Shown here piece by piece: positions 18,531 through 27,175 of a stretch of DNA of 64,000 bases. Positions within the stretch are counted from its first letter, which is position 1. Each line of letters starts with the position of its first letter. A model generated the notes under the pieces. It was not told the DNA's origin. It saw only the letters and a list, made by a program, of their open reading frames with translations, and made no database searches. This stretch comes from Hirschia litorea (GTDB lineage: Bacteria; Pseudomonadota; Alphaproteobacteria; Caulobacterales; Hyphomonadaceae), in NCBI RefSeq assembly GCF_042665075.1, contig NZ_JBHTBR010000002.1, forward strand, positions 682,001 to 746,000, given 5' to 3'. The translations under genes were made by a program, and so were the position numbers.

Positions 18531-18562
18531 TAAAAAAAAGGCCGACGCATTAGAACGTCGGC
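18531..18562 (-). terminator. Intrinsic terminator on the minus strand with no annotated gene feeding it
   Basis: A 7-bp GC-rich stem (GCCGACG 18541-18547, CGTCGGC 18556-18562, 8-base loop) is followed on the minus strand by eight T residues (complement of A 18532-18539). Read on the plus strand it has no T-run. The nearest annotated minus-strand gene would be across a + strand gene, so it points to a short unannotated minus-strand transcript. Confidence 0.65.
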
Positions 18563-18700
18563 TTAGTCAAAGAACAGTCTTCCCAAGGATCTTTAGAGGG
18601 ACTTAAAAGCCCCTTGAGGAGATAAATACACATTACTCTTGGTTAGCTGAATTAACGTTGACGTAAGGGTTCAGATTGAGTTCATGTTGTGCATGCTCAT
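18563..18700 (-). ncRNA. Candidate small minus-strand RNA (or tiny ORF) ending at the 18531-18562 terminator
   Basis: The stretch feeding the minus-strand terminator contains a second stable hairpin (18597-18614). It also contains a 27-codon open frame from ATG 18633 to a TAA at 18550 inside the terminator stem, preceded only by a weak AAGAG. Either a small regulatory RNA or a very short peptide mRNA is possible. The upstream end is a guess because no promoter was identified. Support is structural only. Confidence 0.3.
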
Positions 18701-18846
18701 TTGAAAACACATAAAAATCAGATACTTATATTAATTCTATACTGATTTTATATTTAATTTCATTGAAATTTCTTCAATTTCACAAAGTAAATTTAAACCT
18801 TACTACCCCATTCTTTTGATTAATATCAAAGTGTGGAAAACCAATC

Positions 18847-20130
18847 ATGACTCGACCCAGATATTCGGCACCACTGAGAGTTTCCGTCGTTTGTGGCGAT
18901 CATGGCCGCGCACAGTATATTTGCAATGCACTAAAACGTGCTCAACTTGATGCACGCGTCGGTGAGTTCACGGAACCTTGTGACGTTTTCCTGTTTGATT
19001 TATCAACTTGCCGCCCTGCTCTTGTAACCGAGATTAGTCGATACGCAAAAGAATGTAGTGCCTCCCCGCCATTAATAGCTACCCTGGGTGCCGTTGGTTC
19101 TTTAATTGAGCCCATCCAAAATGTTGATGTGAGGCTCAGCTCGGATTCTGCAATTTCATTGGCAAATGCCCGTTTTCATTTTGCACGTCGTACAGCAGCA
19201 CGACGGGCAGAAGTAAAATTACGCAAGGAAAGCTATGAAAGGTTTGGTTTCACACACTCACCTAACGATACACAATGCAAAAGTAATATCCTATATGTTG
19301 GAGAAGCGTGTGGTCGTTTCTTAGCACTAAAAGGACATTTAGAAAGTCAGGAATTCAACATCAGTGCTGCATTCAGTACGCATACTGCTTTTGATTTCCT
19401 TCACGATCACTCTTTTTCAGCTATTCTACTTGATACTTCAGCCGATCGTATCAATCCCGATAATTTTTGCGCAATGGTTCGCAGAAGCTCCAACCTTGTC
19501 GACATACCCATTCTAGCTTTAGCTGACGAAAAACAAGAGTTTGGACCGGACATTCTCGATTGCGTAACTGATCTTATTGATACTAACTCAACATTAGACA
19601 ATGTTTCCGATCAACTTACTGAATTGATACAAAACCGTGGACCGTCCACTAAAGATTTTGCGGCTCCGAACAAAGAAATTACAGACGCAGCGACCGGTTT
19701 ATTCACTCGTGCATTTTTTGAAAATCATTTGGAGCACCAAATAGAGTGGTCTCTAAATTATAATCAGGCGCTCACATTATTGATTATAAAAGTGGAAGCT
19801 TTCCCCGGTAAAGACGTGGATCCAAGAGATTTGTCCATAACAGCTCGCGTTGTAAAAAACTTACTACGCGTTCAAGATGCTCCAACTCGCTTAGACTGGT
19901 CTACACTCGCTGTATCAATGCCTGGAGCCGACGAAATAAGCGCAAAAAATGCAGCCAGACGACTAGAAGGCGTACTTGACGCTACAGCTTTCGAAGGTGA
20001 ACTTGGCCAACCAGCAAGGCAAATCCGTATCAACTGGCATATTTCAGAGCTAAATCCTGATCAATCGCCAGAGCAATTATTGTCTTCAGCACTGAAAAAT
20101 ACACCTAAAAGCGGATATGCAGCGGCTTAA
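18847..20130 (+). CDS. PopA/PleD-like protein: receiver-like domains plus degenerate GGDEF retaining the I-site
   Basis: A 427-residue protein. Residues about 10-120 and 148-270 look like two receiver-type domains, the second more recognisable (NILYVGEACGRFLALKGHLE, AILLDTSADRINP). A GGDEF fold follows from about 280. The catalytic signature is replaced by DWSTL (350-354), so it should not make c-di-GMP. R341xxD344 is kept at exactly the I-site spacing used in PleD, which suggests c-di-GMP binding. This is the architecture of Caulobacter PopA, a c-di-GMP receptor that helps deliver CtrA to the ClpXP protease. Orthology to PopA is inference. It converges on mfd with five bases between stops. 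Confidence 0.72.
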   Translation: MTRPRYSAPLRVSVVCGDHGRAQYICNALKRAQLDARVGEFTEPCDVFLFDLSTCRPALVTEISRYAKECSASPPLIATLGAVGSLIEPIQNVDVRLSSDSAISLANARFHFARRTAARRAEVKLRKESYERFGFTHSPNDTQCKSNILYVGEACGRFLALKGHLESQEFNISAAFSTHTAFDFLHDHSFSAILLDTSADRINPDNFCAMVRRSSNLVDIPILALADEKQEFGPDILDCVTDLIDTNSTLDNVSDQLTELIQNRGPSTKDFAAPNKEITDAATGLFTRAFFENHLEHQIEWSLNYNQALTLLIIKVEAFPGKDVDPRDLSITARVVKNLLRVQDAPTRLDWSTLAVSMPGADEISAKNAARRLEGVLDATAFEGELGQPARQIRINWHISELNPDQSPEQLLSSALKNTPKSGYAAA

Positions 20131-20135
20131 CGCAA

Positions 20136-23100
20136 TCAACTATCATCTTTTGCTGCTGCTGCTAATTCTTTTAGGACGCCTTTTACAGCCTTCAGCCTGT
20201 AATCAGCTGTTGGCCAGCCGCCCGTAATTACAAGTTTCATATCTGGTCTCAATTTCATTTGACTTGGGCGTGTGTGGACCCAAGCAATCAATTGAGCAGG
20301 ATCAAGAGGCGGTTTATCACGGAATGTAAACACAGCCCCTTTAGGGCCAGATGTTAACTTGGAAATACCAAGATCCTTACACATATTTTTGACGGCTGTG
20401 ACTTCAAGCAATTGCTTTGTCTCATCAGGAAGCGGGCCGAACCGATCAATCAATTCTGCCGCAAAGCTTTCACGCTCTTCTTCTGTATGAAGGTCTGATA
20501 GACGCCTATATAGCGCTAATCGCTCCGTAAGGTCACCAACGTAATAATCTGGAATCAAAACTGCTGCCCCAAGATCAATGACGGGCGACCAGTCATCTGT
20601 TGGCTCTACTTCGCCTGTTTTTAGGGCTTTAACAGCATCTTCTAGCATTTGTTGGTATAGCTCAACACCAACTTCACGTACGTGCCCAGACTGAGCATCA
20701 CCCAATAGATTACCACCACCACGCATATCAAGGTCATGACTGGCAAGAAGAAACCCTGCCCCTAAACTATCTAGTGATTGTAGTACTTTTAGGCGTTTCT
20801 CAGCTGTTTCAGAAAGCACCATATCTTTTTTGGTTGTCATGTATGCATACGCACGCAATTTGGAACGCCCAACACGGCCACGTAGCTGATAAAGTTGAGC
20901 AAGTCCAAAGCGATCGGCTCGGTGCACGATCATTGTATTAGCGCGCGGAATATCCAGTCCTGATTCTACAATCGTCGTCGCAAGCAATACATCAGCTTTA
21001 CCATCATAAAAATCATTCATGATGTCTTCCAACTGCCCCGAAGCCATTTGACCATGTGCCGAAAGGAAAGACACTTCAGGAACTTGCTCGCGAAGGAAAC
21101 GCTCTAAGAAAGGCAAATCCGATACGCGAGGCGCAATGAAATAGGATTGTCCTCCTCTATAGCGTTCCCGCAGTAACGCTTCTCGAACAGTCACCGGATC
21201 AAACTCAACAGTGTAGGTACGCACAGAAAGACGGTCGATTGGCGGTGTGGCTATAATGGATAGGTCACGGATGCCAGTAAGTGCCAGTTGAAGTGTGCGT
21301 GGAATAGGCGTTGCTGATAGAGTTAGGACGTGAATGTCCGATTTAAGCTCTTTCATCCGCTCTTTATGTTTTACTCCAAACCTTTGCTCTTCATCTACAA
21401 CCAACAAGCCTAACCGCTTGAAATGTACTTGTTTTGATAAAACGGCATGCGTCCCGACAACAACGTCGGCGTCTCCATTGGCAAGCATTTCTCGCGTAGT
21501 CGCCTGCTCTTTAACGGATACAAATCGTGACAATTGACGCACTTTAATAGGCCATCCTTCAAACCGCTCTTTAAATGTTCGAAAGTGTTGGCGCGCCAGA
21601 AGCGTTGTTGGCGCAACAATAGCAACTTGCATTCCGCTCATAGCAGCGACAAAAGCTGTTCGTAGTGCGACCTCAGTTTTACCAAACCCAACATCACCAC
21701 AAATTAGTCGATCCATTGGTTTTCCAGACGAGAGGTCTGAAATACAATCTTCTATGGCATTAAGCTGATCGTCAGTTTCTTCATATGGAAAGCGAGCACA
21801 GAACTCATCAAACAACCCGTCTGCTTCAGCTAGTTTATCTGCTTTACGCATTTCTCTTTCTGCAGCGATACGGATAAGATCACCCGCCATTTCCATAATG
21901 TTTTTCTTGGCTTTTGCTTTACGGCTTTGCCACCCTGCACCGCCAAGCTTATCCATCGCGCCTTCACCAGAGTCTGCACCATAGCGGCTGATAAGCTCTA
22001 TATTTTCAACGGGTAGTAATATGCGGTCTCCGCCAGCGTATACCAGCGCAAGGCAATCATGGGGCGCTTCTCCAACATCAACCGTGCGTAAACCCTCATA
22101 CCGCCCTACGCCGTGATCAATGTGGACTATCATATCACCAGGAGACATAGATGCTGCTTCAGCTATGTAACTCGCAGTTTTACGCTTACGTTTACGCGGT
22201 CGTGCTAGCTTGTCTCCCAGCATGTCCTGCTCTGCTATGACTGCGAGGTCACTAAAGGTAAATCCCGCTTCCATAGAGGTTTCGGTGATGATTGGTACAT
22301 TTGCAGCCTTTGCAGCTGACCAGTCTTCAGCAGTTCTTACATTTGTTAAGCCATGATCAGATAGAACAGTTTTTAAGCGATCAGCAGACCCCGCAGACCA
22401 AGCTGCGAATACGACTTTGCGTTTGGCTTCAATATGCTCTTTTGCCAGAGCAACCGCCGCATCAAATACATTGGTGTCTGGGTTCGAACGCTCTACAGAA
22501 AAATCTCTTCCTGCTTGCGCTCCGACAAAAACAACATCTTTCTTGTCCGGGCTTTGAGAGGGGTGAAACCTTACGACAGCCCCTGCTGCGCGCGTTAGTT
22601 CAAAATCTTCTTTCGTTAGATACAAAGCTTGCGGCGGCAAGACTTTAGCTGCCATTTCATCTCCACCAGCAGCATGCACGCGCGTGTCATAATAGTCTTT
22701 TGCTTGTGCAATTCGGTCCAAACCAACAGCTTCGGCTTGGTTGTCAAAGCCAAGCAATGCATCTGCACCTGCATACTCAAGTAGCGTTTCGAGTTTTTCG
22801 TGGAATAGTGGCAACCATTGCTCGACACCTTGACGGCGAATTTTAGCGCGTGCTGCTTCATAATTGGGGTCACCACCGGGAGGACCAAAGGATTCCAAAT
22901 ATTTCACGCGAAAGCGCGCTAACGCCTCATCTGTGAAGAAAATCTCACTCACTGGAGCAAAGGCTATTTGCCTAAGATCGGCCGTAGATCGCTGTGTTTC
23001 AGCATCGAAAGAACGTAGAGACTCAAGATTATCTCCGAAAAAATCTAAACGTACAGGCTCTGGGCGGTCTGGAGGGTAAATATCTACAATACCCCCTCGT

Positions 23101-23594
23101 ATGGCATATTCGCCTGGCTCACGTACTATATCGGCGCGTGTATAGCCATTAATGGTGAGGTAATCTTGCAGGGCTGACTGATCGACATCTGCGCCTACTC
23201 CTGCAGCGAAACTTGCCTGCGCCATTTGTGTGACGGGTGCTATACGCTGCACGAGTGCATGCGCCGTGGTTACCACGAGGATCTTCTCTGCTGGATCTCT
23301 GTGTGCCAAACGCGCAAGTGCTGAACATCGCATGGCCGATATGTGCGCTGTAGGACTTACTCGATCATAGGGAAGACAGTCCCATGCTGGAAAATTGATC
23401 TGGGAAATGAGGGGCTGAAAAAATTTTGCAATCGAAAGCACTTGAAGCGCTTGGCGTTCATCTCTTGCAACATAAACACCGACACCACCGCGTTTGTTTA
23501 TTGCCTCTACAAATACACGCACGTCTGCACCGAAAGGTGCTTCATATGCGTCGATAGGCTTTTTAAGCCCTGCAATAGTATCCCAGACTTTCAT
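20136..23594 (-). CDS. mfd: Transcription-repair coupling factor Mfd
   Basis: An 1152-residue protein of full family length. It has an N-terminal UvrB-homology region, an RNA-polymerase interaction domain (SPGDMIVHIDHGVGRYEGL near 480), a RecG-like translocase with Walker A GDVGFGKTE, DEEQRFG, SATPIPRTL and GRVGRS, and a C-terminal TRCF domain (DDWSPVIDLG onward). Mfd pushes stalled RNA polymerase off DNA lesions and recruits UvrA. ATG 23594 lies 28 bases after sdhE, so the two are probably co-transcribed, an arrangement seen in other alphaproteobacteria. No LexA-type box was found in the short gap. Confidence 0.97.
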   Translation of the reverse strand: MKVWDTIAGLKKPIDAYEAPFGADVRVFVEAINKRGGVGVYVARDERQALQVLSIAKFFQPLISQINFPAWDCLPYDRVSPTAHISAMRCSALARLAHRDPAEKILVVTTAHALVQRIAPVTQMAQASFAAGVGADVDQSALQDYLTINGYTRADIVREPGEYAIRGGIVDIYPPDRPEPVRLDFFGDNLESLRSFDAETQRSTADLRQIAFAPVSEIFFTDEALARFRVKYLESFGPPGGDPNYEAARAKIRRQGVEQWLPLFHEKLETLLEYAGADALLGFDNQAEAVGLDRIAQAKDYYDTRVHAAGGDEMAAKVLPPQALYLTKEDFELTRAAGAVVRFHPSQSPDKKDVVFVGAQAGRDFSVERSNPDTNVFDAAVALAKEHIEAKRKVVFAAWSAGSADRLKTVLSDHGLTNVRTAEDWSAAKAANVPIITETSMEAGFTFSDLAVIAEQDMLGDKLARPRKRKRKTASYIAEAASMSPGDMIVHIDHGVGRYEGLRTVDVGEAPHDCLALVYAGGDRILLPVENIELISRYGADSGEGAMDKLGGAGWQSRKAKAKKNIMEMAGDLIRIAAEREMRKADKLAEADGLFDEFCARFPYEETDDQLNAIEDCISDLSSGKPMDRLICGDVGFGKTEVALRTAFVAAMSGMQVAIVAPTTLLARQHFRTFKERFEGWPIKVRQLSRFVSVKEQATTREMLANGDADVVVGTHAVLSKQVHFKRLGLLVVDEEQRFGVKHKERMKELKSDIHVLTLSATPIPRTLQLALTGIRDLSIIATPPIDRLSVRTYTVEFDPVTVREALLRERYRGGQSYFIAPRVSDLPFLERFLREQVPEVSFLSAHGQMASGQLEDIMNDFYDGKADVLLATTIVESGLDIPRANTMIVHRADRFGLAQLYQLRGRVGRSKLRAYAYMTTKKDMVLSETAEKRLKVLQSLDSLGAGFLLASHDLDMRGGGNLLGDAQSGHVREVGVELYQQMLEDAVKALKTGEVEPTDDWSPVIDLGAAVLIPDYYVGDLTERLALYRRLSDLHTEEERESFAAELIDRFGPLPDETKQLLEVTAVKNMCKDLGISKLTSGPKGAVFTFRDKPPLDPAQLIAWVHTRPSQMKLRPDMKLVITGGWPTADYRLKAVKGVLKELAAAAKDDS

Positions 23595-23622
23595 AGTATT
23601 TTTCGTCTTTTCCAGAAACCGC

Positions 23623-23898
23623 TTAGAGCAGTCCTTTTGCTTTCATGTGGGCTGGCAGATCAAAGGCTTTGAGCATTTCCATTACCGGACCTTTAAATGC
23701 ATCTGGTTCAGTTTCTCTTCCAATGATCCAACCATACACATCTTGGTCGGGTGAATCTAAGAGCCGTTCAAACTCTTCTAAACCAGCGTCATCCATTTTC
23801 TCTAAATTAACTTCAGCAAACTCACCCATCATCATGTCCATTTCTTTGAACCCTCTGTGGGTGGCCCGAAAAAAGAGTTTGCGTCTTCGCGCGTCCAT
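23623..23898 (-). CDS. sdhE: FAD assembly factor SdhE
   Basis: A 91-residue protein of the SdhE/YgfY/Sdh5 family. Its small helical fold includes RRRKLFFRATHRGFKEMD, which corresponds to the conserved RG-containing surface needed for covalent flavinylation of SdhA. LDSPDQDVYGWIIG is also typical. The protein acts in the cytoplasm to help attach FAD to succinate dehydrogenase and related flavoproteins. A GGAG site precedes ATG 23898. It is the first gene of a pair with mfd and diverges from recG, with about 90 bases between them. Confidence 0.92.
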   Translation of the reverse strand: MDARRRKLFFRATHRGFKEMDMMMGEFAEVNLEKMDDAGLEEFERLLDSPDQDVYGWIIGRETEPDAFKGPVMEMLKAFDLPAHMKAKGLL

Positions 23899-23987
23899 TA
23901 TGATCGTCTCCTATTTTCAATTGAAGACACATAGGACTGTTTGAGGTAATTGTCAGGTCGTGCAATGCTCAATACCGTGAATTAATT

Positions 23988-26054
23988 ATGAGACCTGATA
24001 TCCTCTTCCCATTTTTCAAGGACTTAAAAAGCCTATCTGGCATTGGTCCTAAAACTGCCCCGCTGCTGCAAAAGCTAGTGGGCGGCGATAAAGTATTGGA
24101 TTTATTACTACATTTACCAACGCACTGGATTGACCGGAGCGTCCGTCCGTCTTTCTTTGATACTATAGTTGGTGAAATTGCGACGGTACGCGGAACAGTT
24201 GATTCTGTTTTTGCAGGACACGGAAATGGACCGACTCGTGTTCGATTAATTGATGACACGGGTTTTTTGACGTTGGTGTTCTTCCGTGCACAACCTTCAT
24301 GGTTGCAAAAACAGTTCCCGCTGAATCAGGAAATGATCGTCTCGGGGCTTATCGAAGACTTTAACAATCAACGCCAAATGGTGCATCCAGACCATGTGTG
24401 TAACCCCGCAAAAGGCGAAAAGCCTCCCAAAGTGGAACCCGTATATGGTTTAACTGCTGGTGTTTCATCTCGTATGCTTCAAAAAGCGATTGCAGGCGCA
24501 CTCTCTGAACTTGAAACCTTACCAGAGTGGATCAATTCAGAACTATTACTGAAACGAAAGTGGCCAAGCTTCAATGAAGCATTGAAGCAACTTCATCAGC
24601 CAGATATCTTGGACGAGGAAGCTTTTGCGCTAGCACGAGAACGCCTTGCGTATGATGAAGCCCTTGCACGTGAAATAGCTATGATGCACGTGCGCATAGA
24701 GCGCTTAAAAGTGCCCTCTTCGCCTATTCCCAAACAACCACATGCTACCAACAACCTCTTGGATGCGCTTAAATTTTCACCGACACGCGCCCAGCTAAAG
24801 GCATTTAATGACATTCAAGCAGATATTGGCCGCAAAATGCCAATGCGCCGAATGCTGCAAGGTGATGTAGGGTCAGGTAAAACGCTTGTTGCCGCACTCG
24901 CGGTCGCACAAACTGCTGCTGCTGGAAAATTCACTGCATTCATGTCTCCAACTGAAGTTTTAGCCCGACAACAAGCTGAAGCTCTTGAAGCGTTTTTGGC
25001 ACCTATTGGGTATAGATGTGAGGCTTTAACGGGTCGTGACAGTAAAAAGCGCCGCAACGAGGTTATGGAAGGCGTCGCGAATGGCAAAATACATTGCTTA
25101 TCTGGGACACAATCTCTTTACCAAACCGGTGTTGAATTTCCTGACCTCGGGTTGGTTATCATCGATGAACAACACCGTTTTGGAGTTGCAGACCGCTTAA
25201 AACTTACGAATAAGGGAATAGCACCCCACCTCTTAATGATGAGCGCTACACCCATACCCAGAACATTGGCGTCCGCAATTAATGGGGACTTAGACACCTC
25301 TATATTGGATGAAAAACCTGCTGGCAGAAAACCAGTCACGACACGAGTGGCCTCTGAGGAACGTATAGAAGAAGTGATGGCAGCTGTTTCTCGCGCATCT
25401 GAGCGAGGAGAACGTGCATTTTGGGTATGTCCTGCGGTAGATGCAGAAGGCGCAGAAGACTCAGCTGCAACAGTTCGCAAAGCGATTTTAGACGATGTTG
25501 TGAAACGTCCTGTCGCATTGGTACATGGTAAAATGCCACCCGCTGAAAAAGACGCGGCGTTAGATGCTTTTCGCAAAGGTGATGCAAGTGTGCTCGTTGC
25601 TACTACAGTGGTGGAAGTTGGAGTGGACGTACCCGAAGCAACAATCATGGTTATTGAACGCGCTGAAGGGTTTGGTCTCGCCCAACTTCATCAATTGCGT
25701 GGCCGTGTAGGACGTGGCGACAAACCCTCATCCTGTCTCCTTTTATATAAGCCACCTCTAACACAAAGTGGCCAAGCACGCTTAAATGTACTGCGAGAAA
25801 CAGACGACGGTTTTGCAATTGCGGAAGCAGATTTCAAACTACGCGGCCCTGGCGATTTATTAGGCCTTCAACAATCAGGTCTGCCGCGCTTTAGAGTGCT
25901 GGACCTGACACAACATGCAGACCTATTCGCAATTGCACGTGAAGATTCTCGCGCACGACTTAGTAAAGACGCTCCACCAAGCTCTCAACAAAGCGCAGAA
26001 TCTACGCTTTTACTGACGGAACTATTTAAGACGAATATCGTAACAGAAACCTAG
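23988..26054 (+). CDS. recG: ATP-dependent DNA helicase RecG
   Basis: A 688-residue protein of normal RecG length. It has an N-terminal wedge/OB-fold region (LLLHLPTHWIDRS, RVRLIDDTGFLTLVFF), then a superfamily 2 helicase with Walker A GDVGSGKT, DEQHRFG, SATPIPRTL and the conserved GRVGRG and DDGFAIAEADFKLRGPGD segments of the RecG C-terminus. It remodels stalled replication forks and recombination intermediates. Its TAG stop overlaps the stop of the convergent DUF502 gene (shared CTAG), leaving no room for a terminator between them. It is divergent from sdhE-mfd, putting two RecG-like translocases back to back. Confidence 0.97.
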   Translation: MRPDILFPFFKDLKSLSGIGPKTAPLLQKLVGGDKVLDLLLHLPTHWIDRSVRPSFFDTIVGEIATVRGTVDSVFAGHGNGPTRVRLIDDTGFLTLVFFRAQPSWLQKQFPLNQEMIVSGLIEDFNNQRQMVHPDHVCNPAKGEKPPKVEPVYGLTAGVSSRMLQKAIAGALSELETLPEWINSELLLKRKWPSFNEALKQLHQPDILDEEAFALARERLAYDEALAREIAMMHVRIERLKVPSSPIPKQPHATNNLLDALKFSPTRAQLKAFNDIQADIGRKMPMRRMLQGDVGSGKTLVAALAVAQTAAAGKFTAFMSPTEVLARQQAEALEAFLAPIGYRCEALTGRDSKKRRNEVMEGVANGKIHCLSGTQSLYQTGVEFPDLGLVIIDEQHRFGVADRLKLTNKGIAPHLLMMSATPIPRTLASAINGDLDTSILDEKPAGRKPVTTRVASEERIEEVMAAVSRASERGERAFWVCPAVDAEGAEDSAATVRKAILDDVVKRPVALVHGKMPPAEKDAALDAFRKGDASVLVATTVVEVGVDVPEATIMVIERAEGFGLAQLHQLRGRVGRGDKPSSCLLLYKPPLTQSGQARLNVLRETDDGFAIAEADFKLRGPGDLLGLQQSGLPRFRVLDLTQHADLFAIAREDSRARLSKDAPPSSQQSAESTLLLTELFKTNIVTET

Positions 26055-26857
26055 TCTATTTTTTCTTCTGTTTTCGGTGTTGGTGCAGGAGTATTTTCCA
26101 CTGATGTAACATCATCCGTTTCAGGAAGTTTCAATTTTTCATTCCCTGCAATGGATGATACAGTTGGTTGGTTAGGGCCAATCTTTCCAACCTCAGGTAC
26201 AACAAGACCTGCTGAAATAATCAATTTTGCACCATCTTCAACCGACATATCCAAACTGACTAGATCTTCTCGTTTCACGTATATTAGAAACCCTGAAGTG
26301 GGGTTAGGAGTCGTAGGAACAAACACCCCAACCATTCCCGGCATTTTTGTCGCCATATCCCCACGTACAGATGCAGTGATAAAACCAACTGCCCAAGCAC
26401 CTTCGCGTGGATATTCAAGCATGACAACCTCTTTGAAATTATCAGTTTGGCTCGCGGCGAGAGTCTCAAAGATTTGTTTGATGGCTGTATAAATGTTTCG
26501 AACAAGCGGAACACGCCCAATCAATCCTTCACCCGCCCCAACCAACGAGCGACCAATCAAATTAGCCGTGACGATACCGATTAAAAGCACACTAACGACA
26601 ACAACGATTACACCAAGTCCGGGCAATGCAAATTGTGTATACGTTTCAGGGTTCCATTGATTTGGAATAAGAGGTTTCACCTTATCATCAATAAAGGTGA
26701 TTACCCCCCAAATAAGCCCCACGGTAATTGCGATAGGCGCAGTTACAACAATCCCAGTAAAGAAACGAGACCGTAGCCAAGCCAAAGGACCAGCTTTATG
26801 TTTAGGCTTTACATGAAACAGATGTTCTTCTTGTTTCGTTTTCGACTTTTTGGCCAT
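26051..26857 (-). CDS. DUF502 family membrane protein
   Basis: A 268-residue protein with two transmembrane segments (about residues 33-57 and 73-100) separated by the ...PLIPNQWNPETYTQFALPGLG loop. The conserved DUF502 core follows (GRVPLVRNIYTAIKQIFETL, then VVMLEYPREGAWAVGFIT and VFVPTTPNPTSGFLIYV). The family is widespread in bacteria and its role is not firmly known. The N-terminus is lysine-rich and the C-terminus is acidic and Pro/Thr-rich, both likely cytoplasmic. The gene is monocistronic and convergent with recG, overlapping it by four bases. Confidence 0.9.
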   Translation of the reverse strand: MAKKSKTKQEEHLFHVKPKHKAGPLAWLRSRFFTGIVVTAPIAITVGLIWGVITFIDDKVKPLIPNQWNPETYTQFALPGLGVIVVVVSVLLIGIVTANLIGRSLVGAGEGLIGRVPLVRNIYTAIKQIFETLAASQTDNFKEVVMLEYPREGAWAVGFITASVRGDMATKMPGMVGVFVPTTPNPTSGFLIYVKREDLVSLDMSVEDGAKLIISAGLVVPEVGKIGPNQPTVSSIAGNEKLKLPETDDVTSVENTPAPTPKTEEKID

Positions 26858-27175
26858 GTCTACGCGCTTTACCCTGCTCGTTGAAGAAATTGTGATACGT
26901 ATGGAATCGCACTTCTTTGTATATAGGGATTACTTCTGTGCGATACAAAGCAATTGTATAAAGCTTTAGAACAATAGAAATGCAGCGGAATTAAAGCAAA
27001 ATCAGGTGATAAGCTGTTTTGGACGCCCATTTTCTAAATTTTAATCCAACAGACTGTAGTGCGCTACATAATTGCGCAATAATCTAGCATCGCATATTGG
27101 TGCGAATGACAAAACGTATTTATAGAAACCGCATAGCGCTATGCGTTTAACACCGATTAAAAGAGGATTTCTCCC
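26858..27175. other. 318-bp divergent intergenic region
   Basis: This AT-rich region lies between the divergent DUF502 and DUF3089 genes and should contain both promoters. The only strong element is a perfect 16-bp palindrome near its right end (listed separately). A smaller ATTGCGCAAT dyad lies near 27072. No ORF or RNA gene was recognised. Confidence 0.5.
27130..27145. promoter_or_regulatory. 16-bp perfect palindrome upstream of the DUF3089 gene
   Basis: CGCATAGCGCTATGCG is exactly self-complementary and ends 30 bases before the TTG start of the downstream gene, just ahead of its AGAGG ribosome site. A repressor operator or an mRNA hairpin is possible. There is no T-run long enough for a terminator. 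Confidence 0.4.

Larger units (their letters stand above)
18409..18846. other. 438-bp intergenic region with hairpins and a minus-strand terminator
   Basis: Reading left to right it contains a perfect hairpin CAGTATTC/GAATACTG (18481-18501) just past the cyclase gene, an intrinsic terminator oriented to the minus strand (18531-18562), a second hairpin (18597-18614) and then AT-rich sequence that probably holds the promoter of the next + strand gene. No large ORF is present. Confidence 0.6.

Noticed and set aside
25118..25648. 176-residue minus-strand ORF
   Set aside because: It is antisense to the conserved helicase core of recG; composition is Ser/Thr/Ala-rich, as expected of a shadow frame.
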